Source: Pleurocapsa minor HA4230-MV1
Lineage (GTDB): Bacteria; Cyanobacteriota; Cyanobacteriia; Cyanobacteriales; Xenococcaceae
Direction of reading: 5' to 3'
Assembly (NCBI GenBank): GCA_019359095.1
Contig: JAHHHZ010000031.1
Coordinates: forward strand, 1 to 64,000
Length of the DNA: 64,000 bases
Of the stretch, positions 1-9,890 are shown in pieces. Under the pieces are notes generated by a model that was given only the letters and a program-made list of their open reading frames with translations, was not told the DNA's origin and did no database searches. The translations under genes and the position numbers were made by a program. The first letter of the stretch is position 1. Each line of letters starts with the position of its first letter.

Positions 1-324
1 TGTGAAGTTTTGATTAAGTTTGTTAAAACTTGCTCTATCCTCTCACTTGGAGTGGTTTATAATTGACTTTTTATCCAAAAAACTTGGGGGCTTTAAAACT
101 GTCAAACTATTGTATTGTCTTGGTTCTGTGCGCTTTGGGTGACTTGCATCCCTCTCAACCGCGCATTTACCAATATAAGCAACATTTCTAATAAAGTCAA
201 CCCCCTTTTCCAACATTATTTTAGGATTTTAGTTCTTTTGGCCTTATTTATTATCATTTAAGCTTTACTAGCTATAGTGTTAAAGCATTTAATTTTATTT
301 TTCAAATTAACTAAAAAAGTTTGT

Positions 325-1179
325 ATGGCTAATTTACCTTCCTTAATAATTGTCGATCGCCTACTAGAAAATTGGTTATTAGAAGATATTGGCAGAGGAG
401 ATTTTACTACTCAAGGATTGTTCAACGACAAAATTGAAATCAATCAAGGTGTATGGGTTGTGAAAGAAGACGGGGTGATTGCAGGATTACCGATCGCAGC
501 TAGAGTTTTTGAGTTATTAGATAAGCAAGCTCAGTTCACCTGTGATGTAGGAGAGGGGGACTATTGTAAGTCGGGAACGAAGATTGCCAGCATTAAAGGA
601 AGTAGAGAAGCATTGCTAACAGGAGAAAGAGTTGCACTTAATTTGGCAATGCGTTTGAGTGGAATTGCTACCGCAACTCGTAATTATGTAACAGAGATTA
701 GTAACTTGCCAACTAAATTAGTAGATACTCGAAAAACTACGCCAGGTTTAAGAGTATTAGAAAAATATGCCACAAGAGTCGGTGGTGCAGTAAATCATCG
801 AATGGGATTAGATGATGCGGTGATGATTAAGGATAATCACATAAAAGCAGCAGGGGGAATAGAAAAAGCGATCGCACTTTTAAGAAACAACATTCCTTAT
901 CCCTTAAGTATTGAGGTGGAGACAAGCAATCTGGAAGAAGTAGCAGCAGCTTTACAACATGGTGCTGATATTATTATGCTGGACAACATGTTTTTAGAAA
1001 CAATGATTCAGGCTGTAGAGCTAATTCGCAATACAAGCAAAAGAGTTAAGATAGAAGCCTCGGGTAACATCACTTTAGAGACAATTCGTGCCGTCGCCGA
1101 AACTGGAGTTGATTATATTTCTAGCAGTGCGCCAATTACTCGATCGCCTTGGTTAGATTTAAGCATGAGGTTCGTTTGA
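325..1179 (+). CDS. nadC: Nicotinate-nucleotide pyrophosphorylase (carboxylating)
   Basis: Makes nicotinate mononucleotide from quinolinate and PRPP in de novo NAD synthesis, in the cytosol. The N-terminal part shows the family signature RGDFTTQGL. The barrel domain has the PRPP/quinolinate-binding stretches DTRKTTPGLR and NHRMGLDDAVMIKDNHI, then IMLDNM and the glycine-rich end EASGNITLETI. Length is about 284 residues, typical for NadC. The reading frame is open from 277, but the first 16 codons (MLKHLILFF...) do not resemble the family, so the ATG at 325 (MANLPSLI) is preferred. It converges on pyrG, whose stop is 35 bp away. Confidence 0.95.
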   Translation: MANLPSLIIVDRLLENWLLEDIGRGDFTTQGLFNDKIEINQGVWVVKEDGVIAGLPIAARVFELLDKQAQFTCDVGEGDYCKSGTKIASIKGSREALLTGERVALNLAMRLSGIATATRNYVTEISNLPTKLVDTRKTTPGLRVLEKYATRVGGAVNHRMGLDDAVMIKDNHIKAAGGIEKAIALLRNNIPYPLSIEVETSNLEEVAAALQHGADIIMLDNMFLETMIQAVELIRNTSKRVKIEASGNITLETIRAVAETGVDYISSSAPITRSPWLDLSMRFV

Positions 1180-1214
1180 AGATTATAAGTAGCAAACATT
1201 ATATATTTCAATTA

Positions 1215-2888
<1,674 letters not shown>

Positions 2889-3030
2889 CTATCGTTAATA
2901 TGTCTCAGCCAGATACGGTAGAGTAAGGAGCTTGAGTGATGCTAAGTAGATAATTTTGATGTAGATAAACGCTTTGAAAAGCCACGCTGACAACATACTC
3001 ATCAAAAAAGTTTAATCTGTATTAACTTAA

Positions 3031-3075
3031 TTAACTTGTAAATGTCAGAGATTAAACTTAACATCTACAAGTTAA
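3031..3075. repeat. Long inverted repeat between phosphatase gene and pyrG
   Basis: TTAACTTGTA (3031-3040) pairs perfectly with TACAAGTTAA (3066-3075). After one mismatch the stem continues with ATGT/ACAT, giving a 15-position stem around a 15-nt loop. It follows the stop of the HAD gene (3140) on the minus strand and precedes pyrG. There is no clear T-run, so it could be a weak terminator, an operator or part of the pyrG leader. Confidence 0.6.
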
Positions 3076-3139
3076 TAACATTACTGGAAACAGCTAGTAA
3101 ATACAAGTCCAGACAAGTACATAAAGCATGGTTTAATAA

Positions 3140-3790
3140 TCACACATTGACTTGCCAACTAGCAGCTAAATAGTCTCGGATTTCCCAAAAATCATGCCAC
3201 TGAACATAAGGCTTGTTTTCAACATCCAAATACTGCTTAAGGCGATCGCGGGCAAACACCAAATCCGCAGCTAGAGACATGTTAATATCTGTTACGGAAT
3301 CGCCGATCGCTATTTTTTCTTGAGCCGAATACTGTGCCATGACGATCTCTTTAGCGACAAACTCTGTATCGCTAGAAATTGCGGAATAAGGCTGTAAAAA
3401 TTCGCCTCTAGTCTCGACTTTCCCTGCATAGATAGCTGTAACGCCATCCAGCAATTGCTGATGTTCTAATACTGCTGTAACCATACTTGTTAGTCCACCT
3501 GAAATGACCACGAAAGGAATTGTGGCATCATTAAGAAATTCTATAAATTCTTTAAGTCCTGGACGAACTGGTTGTTGGGCAATAAAGTCAATCATAGCTG
3601 GATAATGTTGAACAGGAATTGCACCTAAAGTTTTGTCTATACCTTCTTTGAGGCTTATTTCTCGGCGAAAAATTGCGGGTAACAGTCGGGCTGCCGTTTT
3701 GGGGGCAAATTTTTCGAGCATACTGACAAAAGTATCTTTAGCGGTAATTGTGCCATCAAAATCACAGAAAACAACTCGTGAAGAATTCAT
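3140..3790 (-). CDS. HAD-family phosphatase, MtnX-like
   Basis: A 216-residue haloacid-dehalogenase-type phosphatase. Motif I is FCDFDGT with nucleophile Asp10 and acid/base Asp12. Motif II is the serine in VVISGG. The C-terminal acidic motif is IAIGDSVTDINMS. The arrangement is closest to 2-hydroxy-3-keto-5-methylthiopentenyl-1-phosphate phosphatase (MtnX) of methionine salvage, but the subgroup also contains phosphoserine-phosphatase-like enzymes, so the substrate is not certain. No other salvage gene is adjacent. It is followed on the same strand by pyrG after 281 bp. Confidence 0.8.
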   Translation of the reverse strand: MNSSRVVFCDFDGTITAKDTFVSMLEKFAPKTAARLLPAIFRREISLKEGIDKTLGAIPVQHYPAMIDFIAQQPVRPGLKEFIEFLNDATIPFVVISGGLTSMVTAVLEHQQLLDGVTAIYAGKVETRGEFLQPYSAISSDTEFVAKEIVMAQYSAQEKIAIGDSVTDINMSLAADLVFARDRLKQYLDVENKPYVQWHDFWEIRDYLAASWQVNV

Positions 3791-4010
3791 TATTATTAAG
3801 AGAGTGATGAGATCAGCCTAGTTGACGATTGGCTCAATAATCAAGCAAAAATTATTCCCACTCAATTAAATTGGCAACATGGTATATGTAGCTCAACCCG
3901 ATCGGCAAAAAGTGGCTTGAATTAGGAGCAAGAGAATCTGTGACCAGAAAACGCTATGATCGACTCATAACTTACTTATTGACGATTACGATTAATAACT
4001 AATATATATT

Positions 4011-4226
4011 ATGGGAGAATCAAAACGCCGTAAATCAGCATTGGGAACAGAATATGGTCAAAAGTCTGACAGAATACTTCCCTGGCTGCCAATTACCAAA
4101 GCTCAAGCAGAAAAATTTATTAACATAACTAGTAAGGGAGCTTGGATTGGGATTGGTATCATGATTGCTGTTTGGGTGACCGTCAGATTTATTGGCCCAG
4201 CATTCGGTTTCTGGGAAGTTTATTAA
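4011..4226 (+). CDS. DUF2839-type small membrane protein
   Basis: A 71-residue protein beginning MGESKRRKSALGTEYGQ, then LPWLPITKAQAEKF and a single hydrophobic helix (about residues 44-65) ending IGPAFGFWEVY. The Lys/Arg-rich start followed by one membrane helix is, from memory, the cyanobacterial DUF2839 family of unknown function. It lies 56 bp upstream of the CPP1-like gene on the same strand and may share its transcript. Confidence 0.75.
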   Translation: MGESKRRKSALGTEYGQKSDRILPWLPITKAQAEKFINITSKGAWIGIGIMIAVWVTVRFIGPAFGFWEVY

Positions 4227-4282
4227 AAAATTGTCTAGCGCAGAAAAATTTAAAACTAGGTATTTATAGAGCAGGTTAAGAG

Positions 4283-4909
4283 ATGAGCGAACAAAATCCC
4301 TACGAACAACTTGGGGTCACAGAAAATTCTTCATTTGAAGAAATACAGGCTGCCAAAAAGAGACTTTATGAACAACATGGTCACGATCATACCGTACTAG
4401 AAGAAGTAGAAATCGCTTACGATTCAATCATTATGGATCGCTTGCGGTTGCGTCAAGAAGGTAAAATTAAAGTTCCCGAAAAAATTCGTTTTCCTGAACG
4501 TAATGCGGAAAAAACTTTAAAAGTTCCCCAGATCGTTAACGATAAATCTGCTGTTTGGTTACAAGATTTAGTAGATACACCTTCTCAAACAGATATTCTT
4601 TGGCCATCGGGTATTTTCTTAACCCTATCAGCGATCGCCGTATTTTCTTCCAATAGTGAAGCCTCGATTCTTCCGCTATTAATGGCTTTGGGCTTTATTG
4701 CTAATATTTACTTTCTCAATCGTAAAGAAGGACGCTCAGGTAGAGCATTTTTGATTAGCTTTGTGGCTTTGTTTGCTGGGATCGCGATCGGCACAGGTTT
4801 AGCCAACCTAGTCTTAAGTCAGGGAGGGATTACTGCTTTAGATCATAATCAGTTTGCTGCTACCGTAACTTTCTGTTTATTTTGGCTCGTAAGCTGCTTT
4901 TTACGTTAA
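4283..4909 (+). CDS. CPP1-like J-like-domain membrane protein
   Basis: A 208-residue protein. Residues 1-50 form a J-like segment (NPYEQLGVTENSSFEEIQAAKKRL), which lacks a clear HPD motif; GHDHT sits where it might be. Three or four hydrophobic helices follow from about residue 115. This matches the CPP1-like (chaperone-like protein of protochlorophyllide oxidoreductase) family shared by cyanobacteria and plastids, proposed to stabilise POR in thylakoids. A ribosome site AAGAG precedes the ATG. It converges on the PrxQ gene, with a shared bidirectional terminator. Confidence 0.82.
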   Translation: MSEQNPYEQLGVTENSSFEEIQAAKKRLYEQHGHDHTVLEEVEIAYDSIIMDRLRLRQEGKIKVPEKIRFPERNAEKTLKVPQIVNDKSAVWLQDLVDTPSQTDILWPSGIFLTLSAIAVFSSNSEASILPLLMALGFIANIYFLNRKEGRSGRAFLISFVALFAGIAIGTGLANLVLSQGGITALDHNQFAATVTFCLFWLVSCFLR

Positions 4910-4941
4910 TCTGCTTGGTTTTGCTGTCAGTGTCTGGAAAT

Positions 4942-4977
4942 AAAAAAAAGGAGGAAACTTATTCACTCCCTTTTTTT
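4942..4977. terminator. Bidirectional terminator between CPP1-like and PrxQ genes
   Basis: AAAAAAAGGAG, a 12-nt loop and CTCCCTTTTTTT form a GC-centred stem flanked by an A-run on one side and a T-run on the other. This suits termination in both directions between the two convergent genes. Confidence 0.75.
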
Positions 4978-5013
4978 GTTGCAGCAAATTTTACTTAAAG
5001 CTCTAAATTAGAG

Positions 5014-5448
5014 TTAACCAATACTGGTCAAAATATCTGTAGCATGAGTGCTAGTGTTCACATTACTGTCCACGTGAGCAATTGTGCCATCAGCATCGAT
5101 AATGTAGGTAACACGCTTAGCGTAGCCACCACCATCAACATCGTAAGCTTTGGTAATGGTACCGTCGCTATCGACTAATAGTTTGAACGGTAAACCATAC
5201 TTCTCTTTGAATTTTTGATGAGAAGCCCGATCGTCTTGGCTCACTCCTAAAACTACCATTTCTTGCTCTTGATATTCAGCGAAATTATCACGGAAACTTT
5301 GGGCTTGTTTTGTACAACCTGGAGTGTCGTCTTTGGGATAAAAATATAGAACAACTGTCTTACCCTGGAAATCGGCTAGAGAAACACTGTTTCCTTCATC
5401 ATCAACAGTGGTAAAAGCTGGAGCAGCAGAACCAACGGATAAAGCCAT
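5014..5448 (-). CDS. Peroxiredoxin, PrxQ/BCP type, single-cysteine form
   Basis: A thiol peroxidase that reduces hydroperoxides. Thioredoxin-fold landmarks are FQGKTVVLYFYPKDDTPGC with peroxidatic Cys45 and the conserved DDTPGCT core. The protein is 144 residues, standard for PrxQ/BCP. Many PrxQ proteins have a resolving cysteine five residues later (TPGCTKQAC); here the position is Gln (TPGCTKQAQ) and no other cysteine occurs, so it should act by a 1-Cys mechanism. A ribosome site (AGGAGATATT, read on the minus strand) precedes the ATG. Confidence 0.92.
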   Translation of the reverse strand: MALSVGSAAPAFTTVDDEGNSVSLADFQGKTVVLYFYPKDDTPGCTKQAQSFRDNFAEYQEQEMVVLGVSQDDRASHQKFKEKYGLPFKLLVDSDGTITKAYDVDGGGYAKRVTYIIDADGTIAHVDSNVNTSTHATDILTSIG

Positions 5449-5600
5449 GCTTAATATCTCCTAATCTAAATCTATTTTCTTTTAAACTTTAGCGTAATTA
5501 GATTTGTGAGGGTTAAGAGTTGAGCTTAATAACCCAAGCTTTACCTCGATTTAATCAGAGCATTGTAAATAGATACTAGTACAATATTTTCACTGCCTAT

Positions 5601-5634
5601 TTTAAGCAATATTTAACCTTAAAATACTTAAAAT
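5601..5634 (+). promoter_or_regulatory. Possible Pho-box-like repeats just before pstC
   Basis: TTTAAGCA (5601) and TTTAACCT (5612) are 11 bp apart, and CTTAAAAT follows at 5618 and 5627. TTTAACCT fits the cyanobacterial Pho box YTTAAYYW; the others are imperfect. The block ends only about 5 bp before the ATG at 5639, too close for an ordinary activator site, so this is tentative. Confidence 0.25.
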
Positions 5635-5638
5635 TTTT

Positions 5639-6535
5639 ATGAATCATCAAGCGTCAAAGATAGAGGCTCGTTCAGGAGTTGAAAGAACTTTAGACAGTGC
5701 TTTTTATTGGTCAGCTAAACTTTTGGCTTTGGCGATCGCTGGTATTTTAGTTTGGATTACCATTCAAGTAGCGATCGCTGCCATGCCAGCAATCAAACAA
5801 TTTGGCTTCGGATTTATCACTACTAGCAGTTGGAATCCTGTCAAAGAACAATATGGAGTTTGGCCAGCAATCTACGGTACTATCACTAGCTCTTTCATTG
5901 CCTTGGCGATTTCAGTGCCAATTGGTTTGGGAGTAGCAATTTTTCTGAGTGAAGATTATCTACCTCCTGCTGTTCAAAGAATCACTGTATTTTTGGTGGA
6001 ATTATTAGCAGCCGTTCCTAGTGTAGTTTACGGTCTATGGGGTATCTTTGTCTTAATTCCCTTTCTCAAAGGTTTTACGCCTTTAAAGGGGCAGGGGATG
6101 TTGCCTGCTGCGTTGATTTTGTCAGTAATGATCTTACCTACGATTGCTGCTATTGGTCGTGATGCCATTACGAACGTCGAGCCTGGTATGAGGCAAGCTG
6201 CCTTGGGTTTAGGCGCTACTCGTTGGGAAACAATTATCCAAATAATTCTGCCTGCTGCATCTTCAGGTATTATTGGCGGAATCATGTTGGCTCTTGGTCG
6301 AGCATTAGGCGAAACTATGGCCGTCACCATGTTAATTGGTAATTCTAACCGAGTGGCTGCTTTCGATATATTTGCTCCTTCCAATACAGTTTCATCTCTA
6401 CTGGCGAATCAGTTTGCCGAAGCCAGTGGATTACAAGTGGCAGCCTTGATGTATGCAGCTTTAATTCTGTTTTTCATTACTCTAGTAGTAAATATTTTGG
6501 CTCAGTTATTCGTAACTAGACTGCAAAGAATTTAG
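5639..6535 (+). CDS. pstC: Phosphate ABC transporter permease PstC
   Basis: One of the two inner-membrane channel subunits of the high-affinity phosphate importer PstSCAB. It has 298 residues and six predicted membrane helices. The ABC-permease coupling (EAA) loop reads MRQAALGLGATRWETIIQIILPAA, and ALGETMAVTMLIGN follows. It is the first gene of a pair with pstA (43-bp gap). The binding protein pstS and ATPase pstB are not adjacent, which is unusual for a pst operon, although dispersed or multiple pst clusters are known in cyanobacteria. Confidence 0.93.
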   Translation: MNHQASKIEARSGVERTLDSAFYWSAKLLALAIAGILVWITIQVAIAAMPAIKQFGFGFITTSSWNPVKEQYGVWPAIYGTITSSFIALAISVPIGLGVAIFLSEDYLPPAVQRITVFLVELLAAVPSVVYGLWGIFVLIPFLKGFTPLKGQGMLPAALILSVMILPTIAAIGRDAITNVEPGMRQAALGLGATRWETIIQIILPAASSGIIGGIMLALGRALGETMAVTMLIGNSNRVAAFDIFAPSNTVSSLLANQFAEASGLQVAALMYAALILFFITLVVNILAQLFVTRLQRI

Positions 6536-6577
6536 GTAAGGCAAAACTATCAAATCTAGATCCAATTAAAGAACATC

Positions 6578-7474
6578 ATGACTTCACCTCAGCTCGAAAA
6601 ATCAGATTACGGAGAAATCAGCCTTAAGCGCAATCCAACATCCCCCCGCACCCTGTTTGGTTTGGTAATGAGCGGTATTGCTGGTTTGTTTACCCTCGCT
6701 GCAATTGTTCCGCTATTTATTATTCTGAGTTATCTAATCACTAAAGGAATTAGTTCTTTATCCGCCTCTGTCTTTACTGAATTACCTCCTCCACCCTTAG
6801 TAGATGGTGGTGGTTTTGGTAATGCCATTTTAGGTACCGTATTAATGGTGGGCATTGGAGCTTTAATTAGCATTCCCTTGGGCATTATGGCAGCAATTTA
6901 TCTTTCGGAATTCAACGGGGGTAAAGTTGCTGAGTGGATTAGGTTTGCGACTAATGTTTTGAGTGGAGTACCGTCGATTATTGTCGGGGTGTTCGCCTAT
7001 GGTGTGATCGTCCTTACTTTTAAAAGCTATTCAGCCTGGGCTGGAGGTTTTGCTCTCTCCATCTTAATGTTGCCGATTATTGTGCGTACTACTGATGAAT
7101 CTCTCAAGCTAGTACCTCAAGATGTACGTCAGGCTTCTGTGGGGATTGGCGCAAATCAATATCAAACAGTTTTACAGGTGGTGCTACCTGCTGCCTTGCC
7201 CGCGATTATTACAGGTATTACTCTAGCGATCGCCCGTGCTGCGGGGGAGACTGCGCCTTTACTGTTTACAGCTCTATTTACTCAATTTTGGCCCAATTGG
7301 GATGCTTTACTAGTAGAACCGACGGCTTCTTTGGCGGTGTTGGTTTATAATTTTGCGATCGTTCCCTTTAAGAATCAGCAGGAATTGGCTTGGGGTGCAG
7401 CTTTTATTTTAGTAATGCTGGTTTTATTTACTAGTATACTTTCTCGTTGGGCAACGGCGAAACGGACTTATTAA
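6578..7474 (+). CDS. pstA: Phosphate ABC transporter permease PstA
   Basis: Partner permease to PstC, 298 residues with six membrane helices. Characteristic stretches are the periplasmic loop ELPPPPLVDGGGFGNAI, the substrate-path motif VLSGVPSIIVGVFAYG, the EAA loop VRQASVGIGANQYQTVLQVVLPAALP and RAAGETAPLLFTA. The next gene downstream is an unrelated pentapeptide protein on the other strand, so pstB must be encoded elsewhere. Confidence 0.93.
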   Translation: MTSPQLEKSDYGEISLKRNPTSPRTLFGLVMSGIAGLFTLAAIVPLFIILSYLITKGISSLSASVFTELPPPPLVDGGGFGNAILGTVLMVGIGALISIPLGIMAAIYLSEFNGGKVAEWIRFATNVLSGVPSIIVGVFAYGVIVLTFKSYSAWAGGFALSILMLPIIVRTTDESLKLVPQDVRQASVGIGANQYQTVLQVVLPAALPAIITGITLAIARAAGETAPLLFTALFTQFWPNWDALLVEPTASLAVLVYNFAIVPFKNQQELAWGAAFILVMLVLFTSILSRWATAKRTY

Positions 7475-7513
7475 CTCCTAATAAGCAAATTAATCTGCTT
7501 AGGCTGGCAAAGA

Positions 7514-7542
7514 GGAAAGGGGAAAGGGGAAAAGGTTAAAGG
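7514..7542. repeat. Heptanucleotide repeat array (GGAAAGG)
   Basis: Four near-perfect 7-bp units (GGAAAGG, GGAAAGG, GGAAAAG, GTTAAAG) in the short gap between pstA and the convergent pentapeptide gene. It is one of many period-7 arrays in this window. Confidence 0.6.
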
Positions 7543-7555
7543 GTTCAGTTTTCTA

Positions 7556-9664
7556 TTAGGCGAAGAAAGCGAGAATTTTAGGTAAAACTTTGGTACAGGC
7601 GATCGCTAATTTGGTAGCAGGTTCTACTCCATCCGAAATCACTGTTAGAAAGCCCACTGCTTTTTTAGCTTTCTTCTGCATAGTTTCATCTTGAGGATTT
7701 TGTCCTGCTTCGGCTAAAACCTCTAACTGTTCTAAGGTTTGCTTTTGATCCTCTTGAGACAATCGAGGATCGTTAATTGCTTCTTGAATTTGAATTAGTA
7801 AATCTTTAATTCCTGGTTCTTCTGGATTAGATGAGGATGGTAGCTGATTAATCGTATTCGCAACCGTACCACTAAGATCTCCTAAACTAAATGCACCTGC
7901 ACCACTAGCGTTTATAGTTCCGCCTGAAATATTTTGGTTTCTGCTTTGATCGCTATTCATTTCGTTGTCTCCTTGATGATTGTAATTTTCAGCATAGAAA
8001 CCTGGGCGTTTTAGTGCCGTATTGACCATACTTTCTAATGCTTGAATGCGATTATTCTTTTCTGCTACGAGTTTTTTAGAATCTTTTTCTGTTAAAGCTT
8101 TGATTTGATTATACATATCAAAATATTCAGCACTCAATTTAGATAAATCAGCGTCTGGTGGAGTTTTTAATTTCAGTAGTAAATTGTCTTCCCCCTTGAC
8201 TTCCATTGAGGCTAATTGAAGTTTGGCATCGGGATTGTTTTCTGCTAACTGTTTCCAAGAAATAGCGATCGCTCTGGGGTCTACTCCTTGATTGTGATAG
8301 AGGTTTAGGGTATCAAAAATCGGCTTAATAAAATCGGCAAAGTCACCAACTTCAAATTTTTCTGACCGATTATCAGGCTTGCGACGTGGTTCGGGGTTTT
8401 CCTCAGTAGGCAGACGCATAAAGACATATTCACACTTGACATCATCTAGTTTGGTGTAAGTTGTAATGCCCCAATCTTCAATAAAAGCTCCTGTCAGAGT
8501 AGCTCCTGTAAAATCTGTTCGATCTAACTGCGTCTGTACCAGTTTGGCTCTAGATAAATCTGCATCCTGTAAATTAGCTTCACTTAGATTGGCATCAATA
8601 AAGCTAGCATCAGTTAGATCTGCTCCTTGGAAATTAATACCCTGGAGTTTTTGACCATCAAAATTCTTATCTTGTCCTTTGCCGATCAGCCATTGCCTGA
8701 CTTGAGTGCTTTTCAGATAACTATTACCAGGACGAACGAGATCGAGCATTTTCGCTCCATACCAACGAATACTAGTAAGAGTAGCTCTTCTGAAATCTGT
8801 ACTTTTTAGTTTTGCTCCTGTGAAATTAACACCAGTTAAGTCAGCACCACGAAAACTCGTCCCACCTGTAGCAGCAAAAGCAATGGCAAAAGACCGCACC
8901 CCAGTATCCCTGGCATCTCCTCTCATAGCACGCCAGCCAATGTACACTCCTACTGCTGCTACTGCTCCTGCTCCTGCTACTGCTGCTGTTACTCCTGTTA
9001 CTCCTGTTCCTGTTCCTGTTGCTCTTGCTGCTGTTACTGCTACTGCTACTGCTACTGCTACTGCTGCTCCTGCTCCTGCTGCTCCTGCTGCTGCTACTTC
9101 TGCTACTGCTCCTGCTACTGCTGCTACTGCTATTGCTACTCCTACTGTTCCTACTGCTCCTGCTACTGCTATTGCTGCTCCTGTTGCTTCTGCTCCTGCT
9201 ACTCTTGCTGCAAACGCTACTCCTGTTGCTGCTGTTCCTGCTACTCCTGCTGCAAACGCTACTGCTATTTGTAATACGCTTATTCCTTGGCGAATACTTA
9301 AAATCAGGAATATAACTAGTACTAGTAAACTAACAGAACCGATAATTCGATTTTCTGGGCTAGAGGAGTCAAAAATTAGTGAAGCGAAAACTCCAGTGAA
9401 CATTGAGAAGAATCCTGATATGCTAGCCAACAGCCAGGAAAGAATAGTTAAAAGTGTTACCCAACGTTTTTGAAGACCACACTTGGCACCAGTAAAATTT
9501 GCACCTCTGAGATCAGCACCAGTGAAGTTAGTACTGCAAATATCCGCCTCACTAAAGTCTGCACCAGTAAGATCTTGTCCCTTAAAAGATTGTCCTCGAA
9601 GATTTAAACGTTGAAAATTTCTTTCCCCTGCTGCATATCTTTTCAGAACTTTACTAGCTTTCAT
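7556..9664 (-). CDS. Pentapeptide-repeat membrane protein with Ala/Gly/Val-rich core
   Basis: A 702-residue mosaic protein. Residues about 20-65 and 270-400 are pentapeptide repeats (A-D/N-L/F-x-x, for example LTGADFSEADICSTNF), expected to fold as a right-handed beta helix. Residues 68-130 hold two hydrophobic helices. Residues about 132-255 are an almost pure Ala/Gly/Val/Thr stretch encoded by a degenerate trinucleotide array, hydrophobic enough to be membrane-embedded. The C-terminal 300 residues are soluble, with a Gly/Ser/Asn linker (SGGTINASGAGAFSLG) and a helical tail. The function is unknown. Confidence 0.8.
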   Translation of the reverse strand: MKASKVLKRYAAGERNFQRLNLRGQSFKGQDLTGADFSEADICSTNFTGADLRGANFTGAKCGLQKRWVTLLTILSWLLASISGFFSMFTGVFASLIFDSSSPENRIIGSVSLLVLVIFLILSIRQGISVLQIAVAFAAGVAGTAATGVAFAARVAGAEATGAAIAVAGAVGTVGVAIAVAAVAGAVAEVAAAGAAGAGAAVAVAVAVAVTAARATGTGTGVTGVTAAVAGAGAVAAVGVYIGWRAMRGDARDTGVRSFAIAFAATGGTSFRGADLTGVNFTGAKLKSTDFRRATLTSIRWYGAKMLDLVRPGNSYLKSTQVRQWLIGKGQDKNFDGQKLQGINFQGADLTDASFIDANLSEANLQDADLSRAKLVQTQLDRTDFTGATLTGAFIEDWGITTYTKLDDVKCEYVFMRLPTEENPEPRRKPDNRSEKFEVGDFADFIKPIFDTLNLYHNQGVDPRAIAISWKQLAENNPDAKLQLASMEVKGEDNLLLKLKTPPDADLSKLSAEYFDMYNQIKALTEKDSKKLVAEKNNRIQALESMVNTALKRPGFYAENYNHQGDNEMNSDQSRNQNISGGTINASGAGAFSLGDLSGTVANTINQLPSSSNPEEPGIKDLLIQIQEAINDPRLSQEDQKQTLEQLEVLAEAGQNPQDETMQKKAKKAVGFLTVISDGVEPATKLAIACTKVLPKILAFFA
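8946..9266. repeat. Trinucleotide/hexanucleotide low-complexity tract inside the pentapeptide gene
   Basis: About 320 bp of (GCT)/(ACT)/(CCT)/(GTT) triplets on the plus strand, coding on the minus strand for Ala, Ser/Thr, Gly and Val. Larger duplicated blocks are visible, such as two copies of a segment containing TGCTGCAAACGCTACT near 9209 and 9250. Such tracts can change length by slippage in units of 3 bp without breaking the frame. Confidence 0.8.
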
Positions 9665-9851
9665 TCCTTAGCTTTCTAGTTAGTTTTCCTTAGATTTACT
9701 GACTGAATATGAAGCATTGGCAAACAATTAATATTTTGTAACTCAGTTGAAGCTTGTCAGTTAATCATAAAATATTTGCTTTTATTTGACTTTTATTAAC
9801 TATTTTTCTTAAGCTTTCATCAGAATCGAGATTGAAAACTAATATAAATCA

Positions 9852-9890
9852 TCAATCTTGGGCATATATTACTACAGCTTCGACTAACAT
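9852..9890 (-). pseudogene. Detached C-terminal tail of the nucleotidyltransferase
   Basis: Directly after the TGA of the gene at 9891-10163 and in the same frame, 12 codons read MLVEAVVIYAQD before the next stop. From memory, homologues in this family end F-R-x-E-V-L-x-E-A-x-V-x-Y-A, so the tail continues the alignment and the TGA sits where a Glu codon (GAA) is expected. A single G-to-T change would explain it. Confidence 0.5.

Noticed and set aside
6028-6384. Minus-strand frame of 118 codons inside pstC
   Set aside because: Antisense shadow of a well-conserved permease gene.
9019-9315. Plus-strand open frame encoding almost pure poly-leucine
   Set aside because: It is the complement of the triplet tract in the pentapeptide gene on the other strand. 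A CTG/CTC/CTA frame is forced by the tract and lacks a ribosome site or flanking coding signal.
8820-9473. Plus-strand frame rich in Ala/Pro/Thr, 217 codons
   Set aside because: Another frame of the same triplet tract, lying entirely inside the pentapeptide gene, which has recognisable repeats and a clear start.
9665-9890. A HEPN toxin gene partnered with the nucleotidyltransferase
   Set aside because: An overlapping ATGA is present, but the frame it opens has only 24 codons and no HEPN motif. The in-frame tail fits the transferase itself better.
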